A stretch of 64,000 bases of DNA from Limosilactobacillus urinaemulieris (GCF_014838745.1 NZ_JABUXR010000005.1:58147-122146); one strand, 5' to 3'. Counted from the first letter of the stretch, positions 28,881 through 38,758 are shown. Program-made: numbers and translations. Notes: a model not told the origin generated them from the sequence alone.

Positions 28881-29597
28881 ATGAAAATTTTGATGATTGA
28901 GGATAACCACTCAGTATGCGAAATGATGGCAATGTTTTTCAAAAAAGAGGGGTGGCAATATGAGTTCGCTTATGATGGGGTCGCCGCAGAAGAAAAATTT
29001 AGTGCTGCCCCGCATGAGTGGGATGTAATTCTTTTAGATTTGAATTTACCGAAGAAGGACGGTATGCAGGTGGCAGCGGATATTCGTCGGCTATCAACCA
29101 CAGTACCGTTAATCATGCTGACTGCACGTGATTCTGAAAGTGATCAAGTGCTTGGATTAGAAATTGGCGCGGATGATTACGTAACTAAGCCATTTAGTCC
29201 GATTACGTTAATTGCTCGAATTAAAGCTCTTCAGCGACGCTCTCAATTAAGTGCAGCGCATGGAGCACAGCATCCTGATCAGGATCGCTTTGATATTAAA
29301 ACTAGGCATTTTAAGATGGATACTAAGACCCGTGAAGTATATATGTATGGTAAGCCGGTAAGGGATCTAACCCCAAAGGAATTTGATCTATTGAAGACGC
29401 TGGCTAGCAAGCCCCGTCAGGTTTTCACTCGTTCGCAATTGCTTCAGCTAGTTTGGGACTATGAATACTATGGTGATGAACGAACAGTTGATGCCCATAT
29501 TAAAAAACTTCGCCAAAAGCTTGAAGCGGTTGGCCCACAGGTAATTCAAACTGTCTGGGGTGTTGGCTACAAGTTTGATGATGAAGGAAACGAATAA
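28881..29597 (+). CDS. OmpR/PhoB-family response regulator
   Basis: A 238-residue regulator: receiver domain with the acidic pair in MIEDN, the phosphoacceptor Asp in ILLDLNLP and the conserved Lys in VTKPFSP; then a winged-helix DNA-binding domain with LTPKEFDLLKTL and DERTVDAHIKKLR. The start at 28881 gives the typical KILMIEDN N-terminus; an upstream GTG only adds six residues. Its stop overlaps the kinase start by one base. Confidence 0.95.
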   Translation: MKILMIEDNHSVCEMMAMFFKKEGWQYEFAYDGVAAEEKFSAAPHEWDVILLDLNLPKKDGMQVAADIRRLSTTVPLIMLTARDSESDQVLGLEIGADDYVTKPFSPITLIARIKALQRRSQLSAAHGAQHPDQDRFDIKTRHFKMDTKTREVYMYGKPVRDLTPKEFDLLKTLASKPRQVFTRSQLLQLVWDYEYYGDERTVDAHIKKLRQKLEAVGPQVIQTVWGVGYKFDDEGNE

Positions 29598-31057
29598 TGA
29601 AGCTATTATATCGATTAATGATTGCTTTCTTTACGGTAATTATTACGCTGATGACGGTTTTAAGTCTGGCCTTCATTAATGTGACTAATGAGACGATGTA
29701 TAGGAATACCTGGAATCAGTTGAAAACTTATTCTGATAGCTTGGTTCAAGATGCAATTCGTTATGATACGGTTGATCATACTTTTAAGGGCTTTGAGAAT
29801 CAGTCCTTGTTGAGTAATGCGGCACTGCTTTCTAACCAGCACGTTCATTTTGCAATCTTTGATGTGACACAGCGACAGACGTTTGCTAGTAATGGCTTTG
29901 CTCCCCAAATAAGTAAGGAAGATTGGAAAAAATTAAAAAAGGGCAAGACCATTTATCTGCGGCTTACTCGGCCACAGATTAATACTCAAAAAGCTCACCA
30001 GTCAGCAATGACAGAAGTAATTCGCCCGTATTTCTATCACAAGAAAATGATCGCTGTCGTTTCGATTGCTACTTTTGTTTCGGTGGTAGAAGAAAATATG
30101 CATCAACTGAAAATTAACCTAGCGATCGCCTTTCTTATTGCTACTTTAGCCGCACTTTTAATTAGTTATCTTCTTGCCCGGTCAATTACTAAAAAAATTG
30201 ATCAGCTTCGGACTGCTACCCGTCAGGTTGCTAAGGGAAATTACCATGTAAAGGTACCAGTTAACGGTAAGGATGAAGTTGATGACCTTGCTCGAAGCTT
30301 TAACCAGATGACAACTGCCCTTCGTGAGTCTGATCAAGAGATTCGGCGACAAGAAGAACGACGGCGGAAGTTTTTGGCTGATGCTGCACACGAAATGCGG
30401 ACTCCGTTAACAACAATTAATGGATTGCTAGAAGGGCTTCGGTATGATGCTATTCCTAAAGAAGACTGGAACCATAGTATTGAATTAATGCAGAATGATA
30501 CCCAGCGCTTGATCCGGTTGGTTAACGATAATTTGGACTATGAGAAAATCCGTACTAATCAAATTTCAATGGACCGGAAACTATTTGATTGTTCTGCTGT
30601 CTTGAATAATCTCAAGGAACAATTGAATAAGCGTGCAGTGGAGAAAGAAGATCGCATTCAACTAGACGTTCCTGACGGTCTCTTGGTGTATGCTGACTAT
30701 GATCGCTTTGTTCAAATTATGTTCAATGTTATTCAGAATGCCATTCAGTTTACTAATAAGGGACTAATTAAAATTTCGGCGCGTCGTGTTGAACAGGGAT
30801 GCGAATTCAAGATTAGCGATAATGGAATTGGAATGACAAATGATCAGGTGAAGAACATTTGGGAGCGATTCTATAAGGCTGACCAGTCACGAAGTAATCA
30901 ATATGGTGAGTCGGGACTTGGCCTCCCGATCGTTCATGAATTAGTAAACCTTCATGGCGGGAAAGTAACGGTTGAAAGTAAACCCAAAAAGGGGACAACC
31001 TTTACTATCTTTCTTCCAGATCCTCAACACGCACCGCACAGGAATAGTCAGAATTAA
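29597..31057 (+). CDS. Sensor histidine kinase
   Basis: A 486-residue membrane kinase: first membrane helix at residues 5-27, an extracellular sensor region of about 145 residues, second helix near residue 180, HAMP linker, the phospho-histidine in DAAHEMRTPLTT, and an ATPase domain with NVIQNAIQFT (N box), SDNGIGM (G1) and GESGLGLP (G2). The TAATG overlap with the regulator gene marks a two-gene operon. The stimulus is not evident; ArlS/CsrS-like kinases of Gram-positives share this architecture. Confidence 0.94.
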   Translation: MKLLYRLMIAFFTVIITLMTVLSLAFINVTNETMYRNTWNQLKTYSDSLVQDAIRYDTVDHTFKGFENQSLLSNAALLSNQHVHFAIFDVTQRQTFASNGFAPQISKEDWKKLKKGKTIYLRLTRPQINTQKAHQSAMTEVIRPYFYHKKMIAVVSIATFVSVVEENMHQLKINLAIAFLIATLAALLISYLLARSITKKIDQLRTATRQVAKGNYHVKVPVNGKDEVDDLARSFNQMTTALRESDQEIRRQEERRRKFLADAAHEMRTPLTTINGLLEGLRYDAIPKEDWNHSIELMQNDTQRLIRLVNDNLDYEKIRTNQISMDRKLFDCSAVLNNLKEQLNKRAVEKEDRIQLDVPDGLLVYADYDRFVQIMFNVIQNAIQFTNKGLIKISARRVEQGCEFKISDNGIGMTNDQVKNIWERFYKADQSRSNQYGESGLGLPIVHELVNLHGGKVTVESKPKKGTTFTIFLPDPQHAPHRNSQN

Positions 31058-31153
31058 CATTTCACATTTATACCAATAATTTATTAAACGCTTTCTTATA
31101 GAGAACACAAGCTTTTATTATATTTATACCATCTATTTATTTTGTGAAAATAC

Positions 31154-31182
31154 TTGTGTAAACGTTTGCAACCAGTTATAAT
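31154..31182 (+). promoter_or_regulatory. Sugar transporter promoter overlapped by a cre site
   Basis: TTGTGT, 17 bases, TATAAT (31177). TGTAAACGTTTGCA at 31157-31170 fits the CcpA consensus TGNAANCGNWNNCA and covers the -35 and spacer, the position expected for carbon catabolite repression. Confidence 0.7.
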
Positions 31183-31226
31183 ACTATCTCGTAATCAATT
31201 ATTCATTTGATAGGAGAGAAATAAAG

Positions 31227-32087
31227 ATGGTTTATTTACTTGCATTAATTCCAGCGCTTGGTTGGGGGCTTATGCCATTAATCACTGGTAAGATTGGTGG
31301 TTCTGCTGTTAATCAAATGTTTGGTATCGGTGCTGGTGCCACAATCATTGGATTAATTGCCTATGCGGTTACTCAACCGACTGTTAGTACAGCCGCTTTC
31401 TGGTTTTCCGTATTATGTGGTGCTTTATGGACGATTGGTCAGGTTGGGCAATTCGTTTCTTTTAAACGGATGGGTGTCTCAAACACCATGCCACTTTCTA
31501 CTGTTTTACAATTAGTTGGTAACTCATTAATTGGGGTTATTATCTTTGGTGAATGGCATAGTGCTCGGGCACTTACAATCGGTTTTGTTGCATTGGCAAT
31601 CGTTATTGTTGGTGCCTTGATGACATCAGTTTCTGATAGTAATTCGGATAAGAAGGTTACTGCTAGTAACTTTATCTTCTTGCTGGTAACTACTATTGGT
31701 TACTGGGTATATTCAGCATTCCCAAAGATTCCGATCGTTGCTAATGAAAGTGCTCAAGGAATTTTCCTTCCAGAAATGCTGGGAATCTTGCTTGGTTCTG
31801 TAATTTATGCTCTTTGTTCTGGTAATGCTTCTTCATTCAAGCAAAAGGAACAATACTTAAATATCCTTGGTGGTTTATCATGGGGAATCGCTGCCTTTGC
31901 TTACATCTTTTCTGCTAAGGCTCTTGGTGTTACTGAAGCATTCATCTTTACTCAACTAAACGTTATTATTGCAACCTTTGGTGGAATTTGGCTTCTTCAC
32001 GAACACAAGAGTCACCGTGAAATGACCTATACTATTTGGGGAATTGTTTTAATTGTTGTTGGTAGTATCGCTACTGCCTTTGCATAA
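31227..32087 (+). CDS. GRP-family glucose/ribose uptake transporter
   Basis: A 286-residue membrane protein with ten hydrophobic segments. The N-terminus LALIPALGWGLMPLITGKIGG and the last part GIWLLHEHKSHREMTYTIWGI match the GlcU/RbsU family of sugar:proton symporters in the drug/metabolite superfamily. Glucose is the usual substrate, but ribose carriers look alike. A cre site over the promoter suggests repression when preferred sugars are present. Single gene with terminator. Confidence 0.88.
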   Translation: MVYLLALIPALGWGLMPLITGKIGGSAVNQMFGIGAGATIIGLIAYAVTQPTVSTAAFWFSVLCGALWTIGQVGQFVSFKRMGVSNTMPLSTVLQLVGNSLIGVIIFGEWHSARALTIGFVALAIVIVGALMTSVSDSNSDKKVTASNFIFLLVTTIGYWVYSAFPKIPIVANESAQGIFLPEMLGILLGSVIYALCSGNASSFKQKEQYLNILGGLSWGIAAFAYIFSAKALGVTEAFIFTQLNVIIATFGGIWLLHEHKSHREMTYTIWGIVLIVVGSIATAFA

Positions 32088-32117
32088 TCAATGAACTCAA
32101 TAAAAATTAAAATAAGT

Positions 32118-32160
32118 GCCTCTAAGGTTCGACTTTTACCGGACTTTAGAGGCCGTTTTT
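32118..32160 (+). terminator. Intrinsic terminator
   Basis: GCCTCTAA pairs with TTAGAGGC, followed by CGTTTTTG. Confidence 0.78.
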
Positions 32161-32180
32161 GTATGATATATTCATTAATT

Positions 32181-32450
32181 TTAGGGGATTAGTAACATAA
32201 AATTTGTAAAAAATATAACACTGTAAATAATGATGATAAGTGATATTGCCTCTGCTTGCTTCAAAAGATATGGAATAAAGTAATGGTCCTGAATAAAATT
32301 ATATACAGAGATCTCTTTAATTGCGAGTTCGGGAAAGATTCGTCGCAGTAATTCCAAGGTGATTTGTGGATCGAGAAAGACCTTGCTAAAGATAAAGTCG
32401 TCAGTTAACCCAGCCTCTTCCCAACGCTTTGCTAAATTTAATTTTGCCAT
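32181..32450 (-). pseudogene. Truncated Rpn-family (PD-(D/E)XK) nuclease remnant
   Basis: The first half, LNLAKRWEEAGLTDDFIFSKVF and ELLRRIFPELAIKEI, is the N-terminus of Rpn/transposase-like proteins that are normally near 300 residues. After ISV the match stops and a hydrophobic tail of unrelated sequence follows, giving only 89 residues; the nuclease core with its catalytic acids is missing. AAGGAG precedes the ATG, so the 5' end is intact. A remnant of a formerly complete gene. Confidence 0.7.
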
Positions 32451-32544
32451 GTGCTACTCCTTACATTAATTTAGAGGATACTCCCTAATATAAATAGACG
32501 GAAAAATTCCAAAAAAGCATTAATTTTGTATTTAGCAATTCCAA

Positions 32545-32573
32545 TTGAAAACGGCTTCATGGTTCGGTATGAT
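32545..32573 (+). promoter_or_regulatory. pgi promoter
   Basis: TTGAAA, 17 bases, TATGAT, about 35 bases before the pgi start. Confidence 0.7.
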
Positions 32574-32609
32574 TAGGAGTGTAAATATAATAAGAAAGAA
32601 GTTCTGGAA

Positions 32610-33968
32610 ATGACACATATTTCATTTGATCGTACAGGCTTAAAGAAATTTGTTAACGATAACGAACTCGGCGAAATGCAAGCAATGGTAAATGCAGCGG
32701 ATGATGAATTACGCAACGGTACTGGTGCCGGGGCAGACTTCCGTGACTGGCTCCACTTGCCAACCGATTACGACAAGGAAGAGTTTGCGCGGATTAAGGC
32801 GGCTGCCAAGAAGATTCAAAATGACTCTGATATCTTGGTTGTCATTGGTATCGGTGGTTCTTACCTGGGTGCCCGGATGGCCGTTGACTTCTTGCACAAC
32901 ACCTTTTACCAAGCTCAAAAGGCTACTGACCGGAAGTACCCATTAGTAATCTTTGCCGGGAACTCCTTGAGCTCCACTTATGTTCATGACTTAATCGAAT
33001 TGATTGGTGACAAGGACTTCTCCGTCAACATCGTTTCTAAGTCCGGGACGACAACTGAACCATCAATTGCTTTCCGGATCTTCAAGAACCTCTTGATCAA
33101 GAAGTATGGTGAGGAAGAAGCTAACAAGCGGATCTACGCGACGACCGATAAGGCCAAGGGGGCTTTGAAGACCGAAGCCGATGCCCACGGTTACGAAAGC
33201 TTTGTCATCCAAGATGGCATTGGTGGTCGTTACTCAGTTCTTTCCCCAGTCGGTCTCTTACCAATCGCCGTTTCTGGCGGTGACATTGACCAGTTAATGG
33301 CCGGGGCTGCCCAAGCCGAAAAGGACTATACGGATCCTAAACTGGAAAACAACGAAGCTTATCAATATGCCGCTTACCGGAACATCCTTTACCGGAAGGG
33401 CTATGAAACCGAATTACTCGAAAACTACGAACCAAACATGACCATGTTTGCCGAATGGTGGAAGCAATTAGCTGGTGAATCCGAAGGGAAAGATCACAAG
33501 GGCATTTACCCATCCAGTGCTAACTTCACCACGGACCTTCACTCCCTTGGTCAATACATCCAAGAAGGTCGCCGGTTCTTGATGGAAACCGTTGTGAAGC
33601 TCGACAAGCCAAACCATGACATGGAAATCCCAAGTGAACCAGATAACCTGGATGGCTTAGGCTACTTGGAAGGTAAGACGATGGACTTCGCCAATACCAA
33701 GGCATACGAGGCCGTTGTCGCTGCCCACACTGCTGGTGGGGTTCCAGTAATGACTGTTCACATTCCAGAAGAAAATGAATACACGCTTGGTTACTTGATC
33801 TACTTCTTTGAAGTGGCGATGGGAATCTCCGGTTACCTCAACGGGATTAACCCCTTCAACCAACCAGGAGTGGAAGCCTACAAGGTTAACATGTTTGGCC
33901 TCTTAGGCAAGCCAGGTTACGAAGAGATCGGCAAGAAGCTACGGGCTGAAATGGACGAAAACAAGTAA
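32610..33968 (+). CDS. pgi: Glucose-6-phosphate isomerase
   Basis: Interconverts glucose-6-phosphate and fructose-6-phosphate. The 452 residues have the SIS-like core [23 protein letters not shown], the signature [14 protein letters not shown] and [14 protein letters not shown] with the catalytic lysine. Codons end in C more often (GAC, AAC, TTC, TAC) than in the neighbours, giving a locally higher GC; this may reflect high expression or acquisition. In a heterofermenter it lets fructose enter the phosphoketolase pathway. Its stop overlaps the next start (TAATG). Confidence 0.97.
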   Translation: MTHISFDRTGLKKFVNDNELGEMQAMVNAADDELRNGTGAGADFRDWLHLPTDYDKEEFARIKAAAKKIQNDSDILVVIGIGGSYLGARMAVDFLHNTFYQAQKATDRKYPLVIFAGNSLSSTYVHDLIELIGDKDFSVNIVSKSGTTTEPSIAFRIFKNLLIKKYGEEEANKRIYATTDKAKGALKTEADAHGYESFVIQDGIGGRYSVLSPVGLLPIAVSGGDIDQLMAGAAQAEKDYTDPKLENNEAYQYAAYRNILYRKGYETELLENYEPNMTMFAEWWKQLAGESEGKDHKGIYPSSANFTTDLHSLGQYIQEGRRFLMETVVKLDKPNHDMEIPSEPDNLDGLGYLEGKTMDFANTKAYEAVVAAHTAGGVPVMTVHIPEENEYTLGYLIYFFEVAMGISGYLNGINPFNQPGVEAYKVNMFGLLGKPGYEEIGKKLRAEMDENK

Positions 33969-34171
33969 TGAATCGTCAACAACTGAGTAAACAGCGCCAT
34001 TACTTTCAAGTGCGGATCGCTGTTTGGTGTGTTTTGACAATTTGCTTTGCGATCATCGATCAGTTTAAGCCATTACCGTTCTTACAATGGATTGTATGGT
34101 TAGCAGCACTTTATACGTTGATTTTGATTATAATTTGGACGTACTTTACGGTGCAGTTACTAAAGAAATAA
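33968..34171 (+). CDS. Small two-helix membrane protein, 67 aa
   Basis: Not recognised. Two hydrophobic helices (about 17-30 and 38-60) joined by DQFKPLPFLQW, basic at both ends. Translation is coupled to pgi by a TAATG overlap and a strong terminator follows, so it is co-expressed with pgi. Confidence 0.75.
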   Translation: MNRQQLSKQRHYFQVRIAVWCVLTICFAIIDQFKPLPFLQWIVWLAALYTLILIIIWTYFTVQLLKK

Positions 34172-34181
34172 CGAGATTTTA

Positions 34182-34219
34182 AAAAGAACCATTCAGATTG
34201 ATTTCTGAGTGGTTCTTTT
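34182..34219. terminator. Bidirectional terminator
   Basis: AAAAGAACCA-TTCAG pairs with CTGAG-TGGTTCTTTT. Between the convergent small membrane protein and the YcbB-like regulator. Confidence 0.88.
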
Positions 34220-34228
34220 CCTTTCGAT

Positions 34229-35071
34229 TTAATTTTGAGCACTTTCTTGAACTAGACCGTTGAAAAAATGCTTGACTGAAACCTGGCCACCGCGTGAAGC
34301 AGCACCGTTAATGATTTTCATTTCATTATGAACATTCTTGTATTCAAAAAGATTGTTAGCATATTCCAAAATAATATCATTTTCTGGATAATCAATACAC
34401 ATATGGGCAAGGTTATTGAGACCGGTCTTGAGATCACGACGAATTCGTTGAAGAATAATCTTTTTACCATGATCGTCACATCGAAAAATTTCATGAAAGT
34501 TAATGTTATCAAACGTGATTCCTTGCTCAATCATGACATTGATAATTCGAGTAATGTCTTGGGCACCGGAACCGGTTGTGATCCCGAGAAAACGAAGAAT
34601 CGACTTCACGTTTTCTTTTTCTTTACTCTTGAAGTTAATATTGGTTGTGTTCTGATTAGCAGCGCCACTGACCAAATCAAGGATCTGCAACATCCGGTTT
34701 GACATGTTGATGTTTTCACCAATTAATTTAATGACAGTTTTTACTTCAGCAACATTCAAAGGCTTTTCGATACAAAAGTCAACTCCGGCTTGATAAGCAT
34801 TTGTCCTTCCTGCAGGATCAAATGCCTGACTAACCATTATAAAGTGGGGGTGGTGGTTGCTTTGCTGAATTCGCTTAATTAGTTCAATTCCGTTAATTTG
34901 GGACAGGGACGGGTTAACAAACATAACATCAATACTTAGGCGAATAACATCCTCAAATGCCTGTTCAGCATTGAAGGTTGTACCAACAACCGAATTATTA
35001 AAGTCGTTTTCAATAATATCCTTAAGAAGAGATGTAGCGTTGTTATCATTGTCAACAATGTAGAAGTTCAT
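34229..35071 (-). CDS. YcbB/GlnL-like response regulator with a degenerate receiver
   Basis: A 280-residue regulator: receiver-like N-terminal domain (NFYIVDNDNNA, then IEKPLNVAEV with the conserved Lys-Pro) and a C-terminal DNA-binding domain with ILRFLGITTGSGAQDITRII, as in GlnL/YcbB proteins. At the expected phosphoacceptor position the sequence reads DVMFVNPSLSQINGIEL, so Asn replaces Asp and the protein is probably not activated by phosphorylation. No kinase gene is near. CGAGGT lies before the chosen ATG. It is divergent from arcB-arcC. Confidence 0.75.
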   Translation of the reverse strand: MNFYIVDNDNNATSLLKDIIENDFNNSVVGTTFNAEQAFEDVIRLSIDVMFVNPSLSQINGIELIKRIQQSNHHPHFIMVSQAFDPAGRTNAYQAGVDFCIEKPLNVAEVKTVIKLIGENINMSNRMLQILDLVSGAANQNTTNINFKSKEKENVKSILRFLGITTGSGAQDITRIINVMIEQGITFDNINFHEIFRCDDHGKKIILQRIRRDLKTGLNNLAHMCIDYPENDIILEYANNLFEYKNVHNEMKIINGAASRGGQVSVKHFFNGLVQESAQN

Positions 35072-35290
35072 TTTAATACCTCGAATCAAATTGAGTTATT
35101 TTGAGTTTATTTGAAGCAAGAGTGAAAGTCAATAATAATTCATTAGATATTGAATATTAAGCATACTGATTAATAAAATACTTGTGAAATGTATATTATT
35201 GGTCTGAATAATGTATGAATAGTGATGGCTCCGCTTTCTTTAAATGTATATTTTCGATCATTGTGAAAATAAATTTAAAGTTTTTGATGG

Positions 35291-35318
35291 ATCATTTTGA
35301 AGCAAAATGATTTTTTTT
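35291..35318 (+). promoter_or_regulatory. Palindrome plus T-run in the arcB leader
   Basis: ATCATTTTG-AAG-CAAAATGAT followed by a T-run: an intrinsic terminator that would act as a leader attenuator, or a protein operator. Upstream (35090-35290) is AT-rich intergenic DNA with TGAATAATGTATGAATAG near 35212, weakly like an arginine-repressor box. No gene is seen in it. Confidence 0.5.
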
Positions 35319-35372
35319 GAAAGTGCTTACTATTATATAAACCGTAAAGAATTTCAAGGAGGAAATTTAATT

Positions 35373-36380
35373 ATGGCATTCAATTTACGTAATCGTAGTT
35401 TTTTGACACTTTCAGACTTTAACAAGCGTGAAATGGAATACATGCTTGACCTTGCTGAAGATTTAAAGAAGGCTAAGTACGCTGGTACTGAAGGTAAGAA
35501 CCTTGAAAGCAAGAACATTGCCTTAATCTTCGAAAAGAGCTCAACTCGTACTCGTTGCTCATTCGAAGTTGGTGCTAAGGATGAAGGTGCTCACGTAACT
35601 TACCTTGGCCCATCAGGCTCACACATTGGTCACAAGGAATCTGTTAAGGATACTGCTCGTGTTCTTGGTGGTATGTTTGATGGTATTGAATACCGTGGTT
35701 TCTCACAACGGAATGTTGAAACTTTGGCTAAGTACTCAGGTGTTCCAGTTTGGAACGGTTTAACTGATGAAGACCACCCAACACAAGTTTTGGCTGACTT
35801 CTTAACTGCTCACGAAGTATTGAAGAAGCCTTATGAACAAATCAAGTTCGCCTTTGTTGGTGACGGTCAAGACAACGTATCTAACGCTTTGATGTTAGGT
35901 GCTGCTGTTATGGGTATGGAATACCACGTTGTAACTCCTAAGGAATTAAACCCAACTAAGGAAGTTCTTGACAAGGCTAACGCTATTGCTGCTGAAACCG
36001 GCGCTAAGATCGTTGTTTCTAACGACGTTAAGGAAGGCGTTAAGGGCATGGATGTTATCTACGCCGATGTTTGGGTATCAATGGGTGAATCAGATGACAT
36101 GTGGGAAAAGCGGATCAAGCTTCTCAAGCCTTACCAAGTTACTAAAGAAGTTATGGACGCTACTGAAAACCCTAACGCTATCTTCGAACACTGTCTTCCA
36201 GCATTCCACAACCTTGACACTGAAGTAGGTAAGGAAATCTACAAGAAGTTCGGTCTTAAGGAAATGGAAGTTACTGATGAAGTCTTCGAAAGCAAGAACT
36301 CAGTTGTATTCCGTGAAGCTGAAAACCGGATGCACACTATCAAGGCTGTTATGGTTGCAACCTTAGGTGAACACAACTAA
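35373..36380 (+). CDS. arcB: Ornithine carbamoyltransferase, catabolic
   Basis: Converts citrulline and phosphate to ornithine and carbamoyl phosphate in arginine degradation (reversible). The 335 residues have the carbamoyl-phosphate loop [23 protein letters not shown], the ornithine-side DVWVSMGE and [17 protein letters not shown] precedes the ATG at 35373. It is followed after 13 bases by carbamate kinase, so this is the arginine deiminase pathway version, not the biosynthetic argF. Codon bias is strong, suggesting high expression. arcA is not in the window. Confidence 0.95.
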   Translation: MAFNLRNRSFLTLSDFNKREMEYMLDLAEDLKKAKYAGTEGKNLESKNIALIFEKSSTRTRCSFEVGAKDEGAHVTYLGPSGSHIGHKESVKDTARVLGGMFDGIEYRGFSQRNVETLAKYSGVPVWNGLTDEDHPTQVLADFLTAHEVLKKPYEQIKFAFVGDGQDNVSNALMLGAAVMGMEYHVVTPKELNPTKEVLDKANAIAAETGAKIVVSNDVKEGVKGMDVIYADVWVSMGESDDMWEKRIKLLKPYQVTKEVMDATENPNAIFEHCLPAFHNLDTEVGKEIYKKFGLKEMEVTDEVFESKNSVVFREAENRMHTIKAVMVATLGEHN

Positions 36381-36393
36381 GGAGGACTCCTAA

Positions 36394-37326
36394 ATGGCTA
36401 AAGTAGTTGTTGCCTTGGGTGGTAACGCCCTCGGTAAGTCTCCCGAAGAACAATTGAAGTTAGTTAAGAATACTGCTTCATCATTAATCGGGTTAATTGA
36501 TGCTGGTAACCAAGTTGTCATCAGCCACGGTAATGGTCCACAAGTTGGTGCAATTAATCTTGGTATGAACTTTGCCGCTGAAAATGGTAAGACTGCTGCC
36601 TTCCCATTCCCAGAATGTGGCGCAATGAGTCAGGGTTACATTGGTTACCACTTACAACAAAGTCTTCAAAATGAATTGCACCGTCGTTGGATGAACAAGA
36701 ATGTAGCAACTGTTGTTACTCAAATTGCTGTTGATCCTAAAGACCCTGCATTCCAAAATCCTTCCAAGCCTGTTGGTGACTTCTACACTAAAGAACAAGC
36801 TGAACAGATCGAAAAGGAAAAGGGCTACACCTTCAAAGAAGACGCTGGTCGTGGTTACCGTCAAGTTGTTCCTTCTCCACTTCCACAGAAGATTATGGAA
36901 TTGAACAGCATCAAGACCTTGATTGAAGCTGGCGATCTTGTTATTGCTGGTGGTGGTGGCGGTGTTCCCGTTATCATGACTGACGATGGCTTACAAGGTG
37001 TTCCAGCAGTTATCGACAAGGATCGTTCTAGCGCATTACTTGCTGATAAGATTGATGCTGATACTTTAATCATCTTAACTGCTGTTGATTACGTATTTGT
37101 AAATTACGGTAAGCCAGATGAAAAGGCTTTGAAGACATTAAATGTTGCTGAAGCCCAAAAGTACATGGATGAAAAGCAATTTGCTGCTGGTAGTATGCTT
37201 CCTAAGATTGAAGCCTGCTTATCCTTCGTTGAAGGTCATCCAGAGCGGAAAGCTTTGATTACCTCACTTAACGGCTTGGACGATGCCCTTGCTGGTAAGG
37301 TGGGTACTGTTATTAGCGATAACTAA
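36394..37326 (+). CDS. arcC: Carbamate kinase
   Basis: Makes ATP from carbamoyl phosphate and ADP, releasing ammonia and CO2, the energy- and pH-protecting end of arginine catabolism. The 310 residues have [33 protein letters not shown] and [19 protein letters not shown] precedes the ATG, 13 bases after arcB. A terminator follows directly, so the operon is arcB-arcC only; no arcD or arcA is attached. Confidence 0.96.
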   Translation: MAKVVVALGGNALGKSPEEQLKLVKNTASSLIGLIDAGNQVVISHGNGPQVGAINLGMNFAAENGKTAAFPFPECGAMSQGYIGYHLQQSLQNELHRRWMNKNVATVVTQIAVDPKDPAFQNPSKPVGDFYTKEQAEQIEKEKGYTFKEDAGRGYRQVVPSPLPQKIMELNSIKTLIEAGDLVIAGGGGGVPVIMTDDGLQGVPAVIDKDRSSALLADKIDADTLIILTAVDYVFVNYGKPDEKALKTLNVAEAQKYMDEKQFAAGSMLPKIEACLSFVEGHPERKALITSLNGLDDALAGKVGTVISDN

Positions 37327-37347
37327 TCATAAGTCTATCTCTCGTAA

Positions 37348-37380
37348 GACTATCCGGGTAATTCTGGATAGCCTTTTTTG
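37348..37380 (+). terminator. Intrinsic terminator after arcC
   Basis: CTATCC pairs with GGATAG, followed by CCTTTTTTGG. Confidence 0.82.
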
Positions 37381-37411
37381 GTTCCAAGTATTAAGCTTTT
37401 TTAACTAAACA

Positions 37412-37449
37412 AGGCCCCAGACCCGAATTCAAATTCAGGCCTGGGGCTA
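37412..37449 (-). terminator. Terminator of the minus-strand EamA operon
   Basis: GCCCCAG pairs with CTGGGGC with an inner GAATT/AATTC pairing; on the minus strand it follows the stop of the gene ending at 37471. Confidence 0.65.
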
Positions 37450-37470
37450 ATTATTTCTTACATCGATACT

Positions 37471-37821
37471 TTAGTTATTATTCTTTTTGCTGTCTGCACT
37501 AATTGTATAATTTTTTGCTTGATCTTCGTTATACCTTGCAAGAAGGATTTGTTGATCTTTATCCTTAATCAAGTTTTTAATATCCTCATCAGGTTTCAAC
37601 TCAGGCTTTTCCTTAATAATTTGATCTAAGACTTCATCAGAGAACTTAAATTCGGGCTGGACCTTAGTATCACCGTTAAGAACATCAATTGTTTCATCAT
37701 AGGAAAGGATCTTTAATTTCCAGCTTGTCCTATCAGCGTCAGGCTGGTGAAGAACGTTGGGATCATTTTTAAGATCCTCACGAAACCCATTCTCATCATA
37801 TTTATAACCATCTTCTGCCAT
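37471..37821 (-). CDS. Hypothetical acidic protein, 116 aa
   Basis: Not recognised. Highly charged and soluble (AEDGYKYDENGFREDLKNDP, then SDEVLDQIIKEKPELKPDEDI), with no cysteine, signal or membrane helix. AAGGAGA precedes the ATG at 37821; a longer upstream frame lies inside the transporter gene and was rejected. It follows the EamA gene by 19 bases on the same strand, so both are probably one transcript. Confidence 0.7.
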   Translation of the reverse strand: MAEDGYKYDENGFREDLKNDPNVLHQPDADRTSWKLKILSYDETIDVLNGDTKVQPEFKFSDEVLDQIIKEKPELKPDEDIKNLIKDKDQQILLARYNEDQAKNYTISADSKKNNN

Positions 37822-37840
37822 ATTATATTCTCCTTCTTGT

Positions 37841-38758
37841 TTAGTTATTAGTACTCTTCTTGTAGTATGGACGAATATTGATTGCACATACCGCAACGAT
37901 AACCAGAATGGAACCAAGAATATCGGCACCAGTTAGGTAGAGGTGGAAAATTAAAACGGAACCAATAGTTGCGGAAAGTGGTTCAAAGGCATCCATTAGG
38001 CTAAATGTTGTTGCATCAATATACTTGAGTGAGGTATTTGCCAGGTAGAACGGAATAATTGTTCCGATAATTAGAATGCTTGCACAGTCAATCCAAACAC
38101 TGGGAACGTTTGGGATTGATGGCTGTTGGGGATGAATTGCTAGAAGGACGATTCCAGCGAACAGTAGTCCCCATGCAGTTACGTCTAACGATGGCACGCG
38201 ACCGGTTTGCAACATCTTCTGCGGAATCAAGGTATTGGTTGCAACCCCAACCGCTGAAATAAAGCCCCAAAAGAGGACTGCAGGTGTAACGGCTAAGTGG
38301 TTGAAGCGACCGTGAGTGGCAATGATAAAAACACCAAGGAAAGCGATGATTGCACAAATGATTTCAATTCGTCGTGGCGGCTCATGACGAAAGACGGCTA
38401 GATAAGCGATAATGAAGAATGGGCCAACAAATTGAAGAATAGTGGCGATGGATGCATTCCCTTCCTGAACTGCCATAAAGTAAGCAAACTGGACGGGGAC
38501 CAGGCCAATTACACCATAGGCAAAAATAACCCAGGTATCATGTAAATTATGGAAAATTGCAAATGGATGGTTGCCCATTAGTTTGCTGATGATAATCATA
38601 ATCACACCACCAAAAATTAATCGCCATTGAGTTAGCCATAATGAAGTGATGGCTGGGCTAATATTAAAAAGGGCCTTAGCAAACAGACCAGAAATTCCCC
38701 AAAAAGTGGTTGCGGTGATTACCATTGCAAGGCCAAGAGCTTTTTTATTTGAATTCAT
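37841..38758 (-). CDS. EamA-family (DMT) transporter
   Basis: A 305-residue protein with ten membrane segments in two EamA repeats; TTFWGISGLFAKALFN starts the first and GFISAVGVATNTLIPQ the second, ending ILGSILVIVAVCAINI. Family members export amino acids, metabolites or drugs; this one is closest in pattern to RhaT/YdcZ-like carriers but the substrate is open. The start at 38758 has AAAGG upstream. Confidence 0.88.
   Translation of the reverse strand: MNSNKKALGLAMVITATTFWGISGLFAKALFNISPAITSLWLTQWRLIFGGVIMIIISKLMGNHPFAIFHNLHDTWVIFAYGVIGLVPVQFAYFMAVQEGNASIATILQFVGPFFIIAYLAVFRHEPPRRIEIICAIIAFLGVFIIATHGRFNHLAVTPAVLFWGFISAVGVATNTLIPQKMLQTGRVPSLDVTAWGLLFAGIVLLAIHPQQPSIPNVPSVWIDCASILIIGTIIPFYLANTSLKYIDATTFSLMDAFEPLSATIGSVLIFHLYLTGADILGSILVIVAVCAINIRPYYKKSTNN

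Noticed and set aside
37930-38360. Frames overlapping the EamA transporter gene on both strands
   Set aside because: No start signals or conserved motifs; the transporter frame explains the region.
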